NCBI GenBank assembly: GCA_964360335.1
Contig: CAYHVH010000001.1
Location: forward strand, 1 to 64,000
Length of the DNA stretch: 64,000 nt
Direction: 5' to 3'
Origin: CAYHVH01 sp964360335
GTDB taxonomy: Bacteria > Patescibacteriota > Doudnabacteria > UBA920 > 2-01-FULL-46-14
In this document: piece by piece, positions 39,272 through 47,660 of the stretch
How the letters are laid out: each line of letters starts with the position of its first letter
Position numbering within the stretch: position 1 is the first letter of the stretch
Notes under the pieces: model-generated
Databases searched by the model: none
Seen by the model: the letters and a program-made list of their open reading frames with translations, nothing else
What the model was told of the DNA's origin: nothing
Position numbers and translations under genes: made by a program

Positions 39272-40156
39272 CTACCCCGGCCAATCAGAGTAATCCCAGC
39301 CATCTGCAAGGGGAAGGTGTATGTTGTGTCCGTGGAGAGATTTTGTCGAAAGCTCAAGTCTGTTAAAGTCATTAACTTCTGCCTGAAGGGGCACCCATTG
39401 TACTGCAAATCCTTCTTGCTTGAGGCGGTTGATTTTCCGAGGGTTATTCGTGGCGGCAATCAGACCGATTTTTGTGATATCGAAGTGTTTGAGGATTACC
39501 ATCTGATCTTCCAGCTCGTCCCACTCCGGACGGCTGGAAATTCTGACAAACGGCTCCCACCAGCGGTCTATCTTGGCCGGGTCGGGGTCAAGGCCTTTTC
39601 GAATGGCGACTATTTCCGCCATTGTATCAATCAGCGCGTGGTTCCTCGGCCCCAGTCCTTTTCCAACATGATGCAGAGCGAGAATAATCATCCCGGGGTG
39701 ACCTTCTCCCCAGCTGTTGGAAACCCGCTGCTTTGCCATCTCGAACTGATCACCGCAATCACACGTTACCGCCCCTTCAACAATGCCATTAAGGCACATC
39801 GATTGGAGACGAACGACTACTGCCTCGGTTTGGAGGCTGCTGTCATTCCCCAGCCAAAGCACCCGATATTCCCGCTCTGGATGATAACAATAACCAGCGA
39901 TTTCCGGTGGCTGGCTGTCCCTTTTCGCAACGTCTGACCCTCCCCAAAAACGGAAATGGGCCTTATTGAACAAGACCGCCCTTTCCTCACGACCCCCCAA
40001 GCGGCCGAGCGACCACCATTTCCGATGACTTTCTGATCGTCGCAACCGCAACCACTCGTGATAGGGCCCAATCATCTCGAAGCCTTGCTCTTGGTTGGTC
40101 ACAATACCCTCTAGCTTACCCCAAAAATCCTGACTGCCCCCCTTATTGTCACTCAT
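39272..40156 (-). CDS. GTP cyclohydrolase II (RibA)-like protein, altered catalytic loop (copy 2)
   Basis: 294 residues, longer than copy 1 by an N-terminal extension of about 80. VRLQSMCLNGIVEGAVTCDCGDQFEMA carries the Cys and CxC zinc ligands. GMIILALHHVGKGLGPRNHAL is in the place of LRQEGRGIGLxN, with Lys for the catalytic Arg as in copy 1. FDITKIGLIAATNNPRKINRL holds the TNNP block. The end (SLHGHNIHLPL) parallels RibA. Strong Shine-Dalgarno AAGGAGG. Promoter TTGACT-17-TAGAAT with a dyad over the -35. Divergent from TrmB copy 2. Confidence 0.68.
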   Translation of the reverse strand: MSDNKGGSQDFWGKLEGIVTNQEQGFEMIGPYHEWLRLRRSESHRKWWSLGRLGGREERAVLFNKAHFRFWGGSDVAKRDSQPPEIAGYCYHPEREYRVLWLGNDSSLQTEAVVVRLQSMCLNGIVEGAVTCDCGDQFEMAKQRVSNSWGEGHPGMIILALHHVGKGLGPRNHALIDTMAEIVAIRKGLDPDPAKIDRWWEPFVRISSRPEWDELEDQMVILKHFDITKIGLIAATNNPRKINRLKQEGFAVQWVPLQAEVNDFNRLELSTKSLHGHNIHLPLADGWDYSDWPG

Positions 40157-40188
40157 TGGGTGTCCTCCTTAATGATTTCGAACATTCG

Positions 40189-40228
40189 ATTCTAGCTGAA
40201 ACTTACAAACTAGTCAATATTAACCGAC
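40189..40228 (-). promoter_or_regulatory. Promoter and operator-like dyad of RibA-like2
   Basis: On the minus strand TTGACT (40212-40217), 17 bp, TAGAAT (40189-40194). On the plus strand GTCAATATTAACCGAC (40213-40228) overlaps the -35 and resembles the dyads at 40292 and 12734. Confidence 0.65.
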
Positions 40229-40253
40229 TTCTCAATCTTTTAAACATCAAGTG

Positions 40254-40309
40254 TTGACTTATTTTAGCCAAAAATCTATACTATAATTGTTGTCGGATAT
40301 TACCGACAA
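40254..40309 (+). promoter_or_regulatory. Promoter and perfect operator dyad of TrmB2
   Basis: TTGACT (40254-40259), 17 bp, TATACT (40277-40282), then TTGTCGG-ATATTA-CCGACAA (40290-40309), a perfect 7-bp-arm dyad at the expected transcription start. Well placed for autorepression. Confidence 0.75.
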
Positions 40310-40328
40310 TATAACGGAAAGCTCCTAC

Positions 40329-41078
40329 ATGCCCCTTGAAATAGATTTGAAACAATTTGGTTTTGACGAGAAAAAAGCCAGGATTTACCTGGCAGTCTTA
40401 GAGCTGGGTGAGGCAAAAGCAGCCGAGGTTGCCAAAAAGTCCGGGATAGAAAGACCAACGTGTTATGACATTTTAAATAAACTGGTCCAAGATGGACTTA
40501 TTAGCTTCTTCGATAAAAGAGGAGTCAAGCATTTCGTGGCCGAGGACCCAGAAAAAATCCAAGTCCGGCTCGCAGAAAAAGAAAGGGCTCTTAATCAATT
40601 ATTGCCGGAATTAAAATCGGTTTATAATAGCCTAAAAACAAAACCCAAAATCAAATTCTTTGAAGGCCTTGCGGGAATTAAAACAATCCTGGAAGACACG
40701 CTTACTCCCCACGATAAACAGCTCTTGGGCATTTTATCAATGCGGGATCTCTATGAAATTCCGGGGAAAGAATTTATGGACAACTATGTTAAGAGGAGAA
40801 TTGAAGCAAAAGTTAAACTCCGGGTTATTCGGTCAAGGATTAAAGAGGTTGGGGAGACTTGGCCTACTAATCCAAAAGAATACCGAGAATTGCGCTACGC
40901 TCCGGAAAAATTATCCTTCCCCGTAACAATCTACATTTATGATAATAAGGTTGGAATAATCGGCACCAAAAAAGAAAACTTCGGCATGCTCATTGAGTCA
41001 GAGGAATTTTTTGAAACCTTCAAGAATCTATTCGAAGTTTTGTGGCTCGTATCAAAAGCTGGGCCGACAAAAGATTAA
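40329..41078 (+). CDS. TrmB-family transcriptional regulator (copy 2)
   Basis: 249 residues from ATG 40329; a longer TTG-initiated frame at 40287 would overlap the operator. HTH: QFGFDEKKARIYLAVLELGEAKAAEVAKKSGIERPTCYDILNKLVQDGLI. Then coiled coil KERALNQLLPELKSVYNSL and an effector domain with LLGILSMRDLYEIPGKEFMDNYVKRRIEAKVKLRVIRS. Similar in length and layout to copies 1 and 3. Divergent from RibA-like2. Confidence 0.85.
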   Translation: MPLEIDLKQFGFDEKKARIYLAVLELGEAKAAEVAKKSGIERPTCYDILNKLVQDGLISFFDKRGVKHFVAEDPEKIQVRLAEKERALNQLLPELKSVYNSLKTKPKIKFFEGLAGIKTILEDTLTPHDKQLLGILSMRDLYEIPGKEFMDNYVKRRIEAKVKLRVIRSRIKEVGETWPTNPKEYRELRYAPEKLSFPVTIYIYDNKVGIIGTKKENFGMLIESEEFFETFKNLFEVLWLVSKAGPTKD

Positions 41079-41103
41079 ATTTTCTGGACTAGGAAAAGGG
41101 GAT

Positions 41104-41140
41104 AAAAAGGAGACAGACTACAACGCGGTCTGTCAGCGCT
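41104..41140 (-). terminator. Terminator copy 2
   Basis: 37 bp identical to 39226-39262; follows the 41139-41720 gene on the minus strand. It overlaps its stop codon. Confidence 0.85.
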
Positions 41141-41720
41141 AAAAACGAACAGTGGTGATGACGTAGGTCCGGAAGAAACGCGGCTCGCCTTGGTTGCGGA
41201 AATGGTAAGTCCCAGTTACCCAAAGGGTAACAGGACCTCGGTTTACGAGCCGAAAGCTGAGTCGCGAGCCACCGCCGTAGGAATCACGCCCACGCTTGTG
41301 AAGGTTTTCCGTCTCCACCCCAATCTTCCATCTGTCGCTTAACCGATAGTCAAATATGACGACTTCGGAAAAACTCCTGCGACTGGAAACGGGATACAAC
41401 TCAAGGTAGAGATTGGCGCGTTTGCCGAAATCCCGGTTGAAACGGAAATTGAGCTGCCACTGGTGTCCCTTGGTGCTCCACTGCCGCTGGACGAGTGTCT
41501 CGAGCCACCAGTTATTGCGCTTGTATCCCAGTCCGCCGAAGAGGTTGATGTTGTCTGGCTGCGCCTGCCGTACATTGCCAATCATCCACCCTGCAAGAAA
41601 CCAGTTCTCGCCCAGCTTTTTGGTGATATGCACTGGCGTCCGCAACTGAACAACATGATCCTGGGCCAAGAGGGGAGAGCCAAAAAGAAGAGCGAGTATC
41701 AGCAGCGTTGCTTTGCCCAT
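41139..41720 (-). CDS. Secreted beta-strand-rich protein, outer-membrane-barrel-like (copy 2)
   Basis: 193 residues, the same length as copy 1 at 13549. Signal peptide MGKATLLILALLFGSPLLAQ, then amphipathic strands throughout (WWLETLVQRQWSTKGHQWQL, ANLYLELYPVSSRRSF, VTLWVTGTYHFRNQGEPRFF) ending in ...TTVRF. Strong Shine-Dalgarno AAGGAGG. Divergent from TrmB copy 3, with a dyad over its candidate -35. No family was recognised; sequence similarity to copy 1 is not obvious by eye, though plan and ending agree. Confidence 0.65.
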   Translation of the reverse strand: MGKATLLILALLFGSPLLAQDHVVQLRTPVHITKKLGENWFLAGWMIGNVRQAQPDNINLFGGLGYKRNNWWLETLVQRQWSTKGHQWQLNFRFNRDFGKRANLYLELYPVSSRRSFSEVVIFDYRLSDRWKIGVETENLHKRGRDSYGGGSRLSFRLVNRGPVTLWVTGTYHFRNQGEPRFFRTYVITTVRF

Positions 41721-41741
41721 TATTCCTCCTTGACTTAACCT

Positions 41742-41815
41742 TTGACAGATTAAGGGGGGAGCATATATTATCTATATGGAGTGGTCAATACCACCACGAG
41801 GTGATAATTAACACC
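41742..41815. promoter_or_regulatory. Divergent promoters and two operator-like dyads (TrmB3 / secreted protein)
   Basis: Plus strand: TTGACA (41742-41747), 18 bp, TATTAT (41766-41771). Dyads: GTGGT-CAAT-ACCAC (41781-41794) and GGTG-ATAATTAA-CACC (41800-41815). The first overlaps a minus-strand TTGACC -35 for the secreted protein. Confidence 0.65.
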
Positions 41816-41820
41816 ACAAA

Positions 41821-42573
41821 ATGTATCAAGAAACGTTTGAGAGCTTAGGTTTAAGCCCCAATGAAGCGAAAATCTACGAAGCCCTGGTGGAAAAAGGGGA
41901 GTCCTCGGTAAGCGGGGTGGCGGTTGCTGCAGGCGTGCACCGCCGCAATGCCTACGATGCCATTCGGCGCCTCATTGATAAGGGCCTGTGCTTTGAAATC
42001 TTTTCTTCTGGAGAAAATCGATACAATGCGGTCGATCCGGATAAACTCACTGAACTTGTGGCCGAGAGGCAGCAAAAATTAGAAAGTATTCTTCCGGAGC
42101 TAAAAAAGAAGTTTACCAAACGCATTGCCCCCGAGGAAGCCTACATTTACCGGGGGTACGAGGGCCAAAAAAATATCTGGCGCGATTTGCTGCGGGTCGG
42201 GGGCGAGAGCTACGTGGTGGGGGCAAAAGGCGGATGGTTTGAGCCGAACTTGCAGGCAAGCCGTATCGAATTTTTCAAAGAAGCCAACCGAAAAAAAATC
42301 AAATTCTTTCAGCTTTTCGACCATGAAATAAAAATTCAATTTCCGCGGTTCGTCAAAGACTATCCCGGGACGCTTAAATCTCGGTATTTGCCCAAGGAAT
42401 ACTCCACTAATTCGCTGATTCATGTCTTTGGGGACTACTTCATTACCTATACGGGCTTGGAACTTATGAGGCTAAGTGAAAAAACAGTATTTTTTGTGAT
42501 CAAAAGCCGCGACCTCGCGGAAAGCTACCGGACCTGGTTTTGGTACATGTGGGAACAATCTTCGGAAAAGTAG
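41821..42573 (+). CDS. TrmB-family transcriptional regulator (copy 3)
   Basis: 250 residues. HTH: SLGLSPNEAKIYEALVEKGESSVSGVAVAAGVHRRNAYDAIRRLIDKGLC. Linker: ERQQKLESILPELKKKF. Effector: EEAYIYRGYEGQKNIWRDLLRVGGESYVVGAKGGWFEP. Third regulator of this type within the window and second within 1.5 kb. Confidence 0.85.
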   Translation: MYQETFESLGLSPNEAKIYEALVEKGESSVSGVAVAAGVHRRNAYDAIRRLIDKGLCFEIFSSGENRYNAVDPDKLTELVAERQQKLESILPELKKKFTKRIAPEEAYIYRGYEGQKNIWRDLLRVGGESYVVGAKGGWFEPNLQASRIEFFKEANRKKIKFFQLFDHEIKIQFPRFVKDYPGTLKSRYLPKEYSTNSLIHVFGDYFITYTGLELMRLSEKTVFFVIKSRDLAESYRTWFWYMWEQSSEK

Positions 42574-42630
42574 CCCTTCGACCCAGCCTTCGCTAAAGCT
42601 TCGGCGGGCAGGCAAGCCTGGGGGTAATAT
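42574..42630. repeat. Family C-like repeat upstream of ruvB
   Basis: CAGCCTTCGCTAAAGCTTCG GCGGGCAGGC...AGCCTGG, a palindromic element; no ORF. Confidence 0.65.
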
Positions 42631-42647
42631 GCTAAAATGAAACCGCG

Positions 42648-43676
42648 ATGATTAACAAAACCTCCAAACCAAAAAGCCGGGTGGTGACGGCCAAAGAGGA
42701 GGTCGCGGACCGCGAGCTGGATTTAACGCTGCGGCCGAAAACGCTCGAAGAATACATCGGCCAGAAAAAAATCAAAGAACACCTGGCGATTTTTTTGGGG
42801 GCGGCGAAAAAACGCAAGGAGCCGATGGAACACGTTCTGGTCTACGGCTCCCCGGGCTTGGGCAAAACCACGCTCGCCCACGTGCTGGCGAAAGAAATGG
42901 GAGTGGCCATCAAGGTCACTTCAGGGCCAGCCATCGAACGAGCCGGGGATTTGGCCAGCCTGCTAACCAATCTCCAGGATCATGACGTTCTGTTTATCGA
43001 CGAAGTCCACCGCTTGCCCCGGGTGGTCGAAGAAATTCTCTATCCGGCCATGGAAGACTTTCGGTTTGACATTATCTTGGGCAAGGGGCCCGGGGCGCGC
43101 TCGGTCAGGCTAGAGCTGCCGCGCTTCACCATCATCGGGGCGACGACCCGCATCGGCCTGATTTCTGCCCCCCTGCGCGACCGGTTCGGCGTGACTTTGA
43201 AACTCGATTACTACGAACCGCAGGAAATCGAACAAATTATCGCCCGGTCGGCCAAAATTTTGGCCATTAAAATTGCGGAGGGCGCGATTCGGGAGATCGG
43301 CCACCGCGCCCGCTTTACGCCCCGCATCGCCAACCGGCTCTTGCGTCGCGTCCGAGATTTTGCCCAAATGCGCGGCGACGGAACGATTACTGAAGATTTG
43401 GCCAACACTGCTCTGGAACTTTTAGAGGTGGACGCTTTGGGTTTGGATCGCAACGACCGACAATTTCTCCTGGCGCTGATTGAAAAGTTTCACGGCGGGC
43501 CGGTCGGCTTGGGCTCCCTGGCGGCCGCTACCAGTGAAGAAGAGGATACCATTGCCGATGTCTACGAGCCATATCTGCTAAGATTGGGGATGCTGTCCCG
43601 CACTGCCAAAGGGCGAATGGCCACCCCGAAAGCCTACAATCACCTCGGCCGGAAACCGGAGCGTTCCCTACTATGA
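42648..43676 (+). CDS. ruvB: Holliday junction helicase RuvB
   Basis: RuvB is the AAA+ motor of branch migration. 342 residues: LRPKTLEEYIGQKKIKEHL, Walker A GSPGLGKTTLAHVLA, Walker B VLFIDEVHRLPR, sensor 1 IGATTRIGLISAPLRDRFG, C-terminal winged helix ending LSRTAKGRMATPKAYNHLG. Overlaps the next gene by 4 bp. A candidate -10 (TAAAAT) lies about 12 bp before the start. Confidence 0.96.
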   Translation: MINKTSKPKSRVVTAKEEVADRELDLTLRPKTLEEYIGQKKIKEHLAIFLGAAKKRKEPMEHVLVYGSPGLGKTTLAHVLAKEMGVAIKVTSGPAIERAGDLASLLTNLQDHDVLFIDEVHRLPRVVEEILYPAMEDFRFDIILGKGPGARSVRLELPRFTIIGATTRIGLISAPLRDRFGVTLKLDYYEPQEIEQIIARSAKILAIKIAEGAIREIGHRARFTPRIANRLLRRVRDFAQMRGDGTITEDLANTALELLEVDALGLDRNDRQFLLALIEKFHGGPVGLGSLAAATSEEEDTIADVYEPYLLRLGMLSRTAKGRMATPKAYNHLGRKPERSLL

Positions 43677-43879
43677 TCAAACTCCTAGCAGAAATCCTTT
43701 TTTACGCCTTGATGCTCCTCCTGGCGGTTTACAGCGCCGTCATGATTTACGTCTTATTGCGGTTCGGGGAATCAAAGATTTTCGGTTTCGTCCTGTCGGC
43801 GTTTTATTTCCTTTTGATGGTTAGTTTTTACGCCGCGGCTTCCGTGCAGTTTGAAAATCTCCCATTTCCCGAAATATGA
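43673..43879 (+). CDS. 68-residue two-helix membrane protein
   Basis: MIKLLAEILFYALMLLLAVYSAVMIYVLL, then a second helix FVLSAFYFLLMVSFYAAASVQ. Unknown family. It overlaps ruvB upstream and the PH gene downstream by 4 bp (ATGA each), so it is translated as part of that operon. Confidence 0.6.
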   Translation: MIKLLAEILFYALMLLLAVYSAVMIYVLLRFGESKIFGFVLSAFYFLLMVSFYAAASVQFENLPFPEI

Positions 43880-44439
43880 GTAAATTTCTCGCGAAGCGAA
43901 AATATCTCTTTCCCGGCCAGCAGGCCCAAGAAAAGATTTATCTGGTCACCCGGCGACACTGGATCGTACTTATGAAAGAGGTTGCCGTCTGGCTGTTGTT
44001 TGTGGCAATTCTCCTGGTGGCCGATAATTTCCTAACGCCGCGGTTTCCGATTCTGAACGAGTCCCCTTATGCCCAAATCTTGGGTCTCCTCAAAACGGTT
44101 TATATGATGTTTCTGCTGGCTGCCCTGTTTTCCATCTGGATTTTGTACTACCTCAACTACCAAGTCGTTACGAACGAGCGAATTGTCGACGTCACCCAAA
44201 CCAACCTCTTGCACCACACCACTTCCGAATTTCACTTAAGCCGGACCCAAGATGTCACGGCCGAGATCCGAGGAATTTTTGGAAACTTTTTCAACTACGG
44301 AAACGTCTATGTTCAGACGGCAGGGGAGACGGTCCGGTTTGAATTTGACCGCGTTCCCAATCCCCATCAGGTCGAAAAATTAATCCTCGACCTCTACGAG
44401 CGCCTGCCGGACAGCCAAAAGCGCCCAAAGGAATGGTAA
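43876..44439 (+). CDS. PH-domain membrane protein (YdbT/bPH2-like)
   Basis: 187 residues. Two adjacent transmembrane helices (WLLFVAILLVADNFL and MMFLLAALFSIWILYYL) precede a bacterial PH domain: YQVVTNERIVDVTQTNLLHHTTSEFHLSRTQDVTAEIRGIFGNFFNYGNVYVQTAG. Members are widespread, and their role (membrane stress, secretion) is unsettled. Operon partner of ruvB and the nucleotidyltransferase. Confidence 0.8.
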   Translation: MSKFLAKRKYLFPGQQAQEKIYLVTRRHWIVLMKEVAVWLLFVAILLVADNFLTPRFPILNESPYAQILGLLKTVYMMFLLAALFSIWILYYLNYQVVTNERIVDVTQTNLLHHTTSEFHLSRTQDVTAEIRGIFGNFFNYGNVYVQTAGETVRFEFDRVPNPHQVEKLILDLYERLPDSQKRPKEW

Positions 44440-44867
44440 GGAGAACCACAGTTGCGGTTTCGGGGGGCTTTGATCCCGTGCATAGCGGGCACATCAGTCT
44501 GTTTCGCGAAGCCAAAAAGCTTGGGGACCGTTTGGTCGTGATTTTGAACAACGACCATTGGCTAAAGAAAAAGAAGGGATATGTGTTTATGCCACAGAAA
44601 GACCGAGAGGCGGTTCTCCGGGCCATCAGGTATGTCGATGACGTCAAAGTTACCGCTCATCCCAAAAATTCCGACGACATATCGGTCTGCCAGATACTCA
44701 AGCGACTCCGGCCCAATATTTTCGCCAACGGGGGAGATCGCCTGCCCAGCAATATTCCGGAATATGACCTCTGCGAAAAACTGGGAATCAAAATGGTTTT
44801 CAAGGTTGGCGGGGAAAAAGCGCAAAGTTCCAGCGAACTTGTGAGGCAAGTAAGAAGCCGCAAATAA
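44433..44867 (+). CDS. Cytidylyltransferase-like nucleotidyltransferase
   Basis: 144 residues with SGGFDPVHSGHISLFREAKKLGDRLVVILNND, i.e. the HxGH adenylyl/cytidylyl-transfer motif, then RAIRYVDDVKV and a final SSSELVRQVR, like the TagD/RfaE-C group (ISSTxL). It probably activates a polyol- or sugar-phosphate with CTP or ATP. Next to flippase and glycosyltransferase genes, consistent with surface glycan synthesis. Confidence 0.8.
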   Translation: MVRRTTVAVSGGFDPVHSGHISLFREAKKLGDRLVVILNNDHWLKKKKGYVFMPQKDREAVLRAIRYVDDVKVTAHPKNSDDISVCQILKRLRPNIFANGGDRLPSNIPEYDLCEKLGIKMVFKVGGEKAQSSSELVRQVRSRK

Positions 44868-46283
44868 ATGTCTCTCGGACGCCGGATCTTTTATAACACC
44901 ATCGCACAAACCCTCGGCAAAGCCGGGGCGATTGTTATTGGGCTTGTTACCATTGCTTTCTTAAGTCGCTACCTTCAGGAATCTGGCTTCGGGCAGTATG
45001 CCACCGTGATTGCTTTCTTGGGTTTTTTTGTGGTCCTGGCCGATCTGGGGCTTTACTTATATGTGGTCAGGGAAATTAGTAAGCCCGAAACCAACCACCC
45101 AAAAATTTTAAGCAACGCTTTGGGCTTAAGACTGGTGGCCTCGCTCGTGGCACTGGTCATCGGGGCGATAATTGCTCTCCTCTTTCCTTATGACCCGCTG
45201 GTCAAAAAGACCATGTTCGTGGGGATTGGAGCCTTTTTATTCGCCTCCCTGAATCAGTCCTTAATCGGCGTTTTTCAAAAACATCTCGTCCAGCATCTAG
45301 TAGTCTTCTCCGAAACGGTTGGGCGGGCGGTTAATCTCCTCTTGGTCTATCTTTTTATCCGAGCTTCCCTGTCGCTTCCTTTTTTTGTTTTGGCCCTGCT
45401 TTTGGCCAACGCCGTAATTTTTTCGCTGACGCTCAAGTTTGCGCGCCGTTATGAGTATTTTGGGATTGCTTTTGATCTAGAATTTTGGAAAAAAATCTTG
45501 GCGGCCACCTGGCCCCTCATCTTCTCGGTCGTTTTGAATCTTCTTTACTTCAAGGCCGATACCATCATTCTTTCGATATTCCACCCCCAAGCCGTGGTCG
45601 GGATCTATAGCCTGCCCTATAAAATTTTGGAGGGGTTGCTGGCTTTCCCGGCGATGTTTGTGGGATTGATCATGCCATTGCTCTCGTCTTCCGCTTTTGT
45701 CGACTGGAAAAAGTTTCAATATTACCTCCAGCGCGCCTTTGATGCTCTAGCTTTGATGGCCACTCTAGTCGTGGTAGTAACCCTCTTTTTTGCTCACGAG
45801 ATAGTTGATCTTCTTAGAGGAGAACAACCCTATCTTGATTCTCCAGCTCTCTTACAAATTCTCATTTTGCCTGCCGCGACCATCTTTTTAGGCACACTCT
45901 TCGGCTACGCGGTTGTGGCCGTAAATCAGCAAAAAGCCATGATTAAAGGGTACTTGTTGGGGGCGATTGTTGGTTTAATCTTATATTTTGCTTTCATCCC
46001 TCAATTTGGCTATTGGGGAGCGGCTTGGGGCACGGTCGTTACCGAAATTGTGGTCGCCAGTTTTGCCTATTTCTTGGTGAAAAAATCAGTGGGTCGGGGG
46101 CTCTCCTGGCAAATTCTCGGGCGCACCGTCCCGGCAGTCCTTCTGATGATCTTATTTTTCTATTTTGTGTCCATCCAGTGGCTTCTGGAAATTGGGCTGG
46201 GTTTCTTTATTTATGTGCTGGGGCTCATGCTCTTCCGGGCCATACCCTATTCCTTCGTCCGAGAGCTTTTGTTCCGCAAATGA
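44868..46283 (+). CDS. Oligosaccharide flippase (Wzx/MOP superfamily)
   Basis: 471 residues with about 12 transmembrane helices. N-terminal NTIAQTLGKAGAIVIGLVTIAFLSRYLQESGFGQYATV is typical of the polysaccharide-synthesis MOP group. Starts at the codon next to the nucleotidyltransferase stop and overlaps the glycosyltransferase start by 4 bp. Likely flips lipid-linked glycans across the membrane. Confidence 0.85.
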   Translation: MSLGRRIFYNTIAQTLGKAGAIVIGLVTIAFLSRYLQESGFGQYATVIAFLGFFVVLADLGLYLYVVREISKPETNHPKILSNALGLRLVASLVALVIGAIIALLFPYDPLVKKTMFVGIGAFLFASLNQSLIGVFQKHLVQHLVVFSETVGRAVNLLLVYLFIRASLSLPFFVLALLLANAVIFSLTLKFARRYEYFGIAFDLEFWKKILAATWPLIFSVVLNLLYFKADTIILSIFHPQAVVGIYSLPYKILEGLLAFPAMFVGLIMPLLSSSAFVDWKKFQYYLQRAFDALALMATLVVVVTLFFAHEIVDLLRGEQPYLDSPALLQILILPAATIFLGTLFGYAVVAVNQQKAMIKGYLLGAIVGLILYFAFIPQFGYWGAAWGTVVTEIVVASFAYFLVKKSVGRGLSWQILGRTVPAVLLMILFFYFVSIQWLLEIGLGFFIYVLGLMLFRAIPYSFVRELLFRK

Positions 46284-47422
46284 AAATTTATTTTTTTAAA
46301 TTCCCCCTGGGAGCTTCGCTCGGCGGAGCAGAATTCCATTCCTTGCAACTGGCCGAATATTTCCAAAGGCAAGGGCATGAAGTTCAGCTCTTTAGTTCGG
46401 ACCGCCGGCTGTTCCGGCTCTTCGAACAGCGCCGCTTGCCAAGAAGACGATTATTCGTGGGCTACGAGCCGACCAGCAAACCTGCCCTGCTGCTTTGGCC
46501 GCTAACTTACTTTCTGGCCAAACGAAAATTCCTAAAAATTCTGGCGGCTGTCCCAAACGGCAGCGTGTTCCTTTTTCAGAGTTTAACCGAAAAATTGATT
46601 CTGACCGGCCCTGCCCTCAAACACGGGGTAAAAATTTTCTGGCTTGAGCATAAAATCCCGGGCCGCTGGCTTTGGCAAAACCCCCTAAAATTCTGGTATC
46701 TTAAGTTGTCAAGACTGGTTCAGTTGGTGACTGTGTCGAATTTTGCCAAGCAAGAATTTATTAAACTCGGTGTCCCTGCAAAGAATATTCAAATAATCTA
46801 CCCCGGCATAAAAACGGGCGGCCTTGAGCGACCGCCTTTTACCCGCTCCTACACCATCGGCCTTTTGTCGCGGCTCGAACCCGAGAAGGGAATATTAGAT
46901 TTTCTGCAAATCCTTGGCCCTTATCTCAAAAAACGCCCGAATTGGCAAGTCCTGGTTGCCGGAACGGGAAGTCAGAATTCCCAAATCCAGAAACTCATTA
47001 CCGAAACTGCTCTGACAAACCAAGTCCGACTCTTTGGGTTTGTATCCTCTTTAGACGACTTTTTCTCCCAAATTGCGGTTTTGGTTTATCCCTCCCTTGT
47101 CCCCGAATCTTTTGGCCTAAGTATCGCCCAGGCTCAAGGGCGGGGTATTCCAGTGGTCGCCTCGAGCCGCGGGGCCTTGTCGGAAAGTGTCACGCATCAA
47201 AAAACTGGCTTTCTGGTAGAGCCGGGGAGTCCTGGGCAGTGGGTGGCCTATCTCGAAAAACTAACAAACCCTAAAATCTACCAAGAGATGTCGGCACAAG
47301 CCAGGCTGGCCGCGGTAAACTTTGCCGAAGAGAAAATGTTCACCGCTTTCCACAAACTTTTTTTTCCAGCTAAAATCGGTAAATCACTCGCTTCACCGCT
47401 TGGTGGCCGACAGTCTGATTGA
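46280..47422 (+). CDS. Glycosyltransferase family 4
   Basis: 380 residues from ATG 46280 (the frame runs further up inside the flippase gene, but those residues are not GT sequence). GT-B fold: N-terminal FPLGASLGGAEFHSLQLAEYFQRQGHEVQLF, C-terminal YTIGLLSRLEPEKGILDFLQIL, and the donor block VYPSLVPESFGLSIAQAQGRGIPVVASSRGALSE. Probably a surface-glycan sugar transferase. Its 3' end overlaps dciA on the opposite strand by 53 bp. Confidence 0.88.
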   Translation: MKIYFFKFPLGASLGGAEFHSLQLAEYFQRQGHEVQLFSSDRRLFRLFEQRRLPRRRLFVGYEPTSKPALLLWPLTYFLAKRKFLKILAAVPNGSVFLFQSLTEKLILTGPALKHGVKIFWLEHKIPGRWLWQNPLKFWYLKLSRLVQLVTVSNFAKQEFIKLGVPAKNIQIIYPGIKTGGLERPPFTRSYTIGLLSRLEPEKGILDFLQILGPYLKKRPNWQVLVAGTGSQNSQIQKLITETALTNQVRLFGFVSSLDDFFSQIAVLVYPSLVPESFGLSIAQAQGRGIPVVASSRGALSESVTHQKTGFLVEPGSPGQWVAYLEKLTNPKIYQEMSAQARLAAVNFAEEKMFTAFHKLFFPAKIGKSLASPLGGRQSD

Positions 47423-47660
47423 TGACCTTCAGAATTTTTGCCTCATGGAGCCGGAGTTCATTGGCCATCACGGCGCTTCGGGTTTTGACGGTGAGGGTTT
47501 TTTTCTGGAGACTGACTGGCCTGATCGCCTCGGATTCGGGGATCAAATTTTTTATTTCCGCCCGATAGAGATCGAAAATTCGCACGATTTCCAGCTGCCG
47601 CGAAAGCTCGTCTTTGCGGCTGAATTTGCCCTGGAGCGTTTCCCCTAATTTTTTAAACAT
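47370..47660 (-). CDS. dciA: DUF721 / DciA-like helicase loader
   Basis: 96 residues. DUF721 core: IRPVSLQKKTLTVKTRSAVMANELRLHEAKILKVINQTVG. DciA binds DnaB-type helicase, and it replaces DnaC/DnaI in many bacteria. Last gene of the dnaA-dnaN-recF-dciA run; overlaps recF by 8 bp. Unusually small, about the DUF721 core alone. Confidence 0.8.
   Translation of the reverse strand: MFKKLGETLQGKFSRKDELSRQLEIVRIFDLYRAEIKNLIPESEAIRPVSLQKKTLTVKTRSAVMANELRLHEAKILKVINQTVGHQAVKRVIYRF

Noticed and set aside
40287..40328. TTG-initiated N-terminal extension of TrmB2
   Set aside because: It would be encoded by the operator dyad and is not TrmB-like; the ATG at 40329 fits the other copies.
46013..46279. Extended N-terminus of the GT4 glycosyltransferase
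   Set aside because: It is an out-of-frame reading of the flippase gene; the ATG at 46280 starts a normal GT-B N-terminus.
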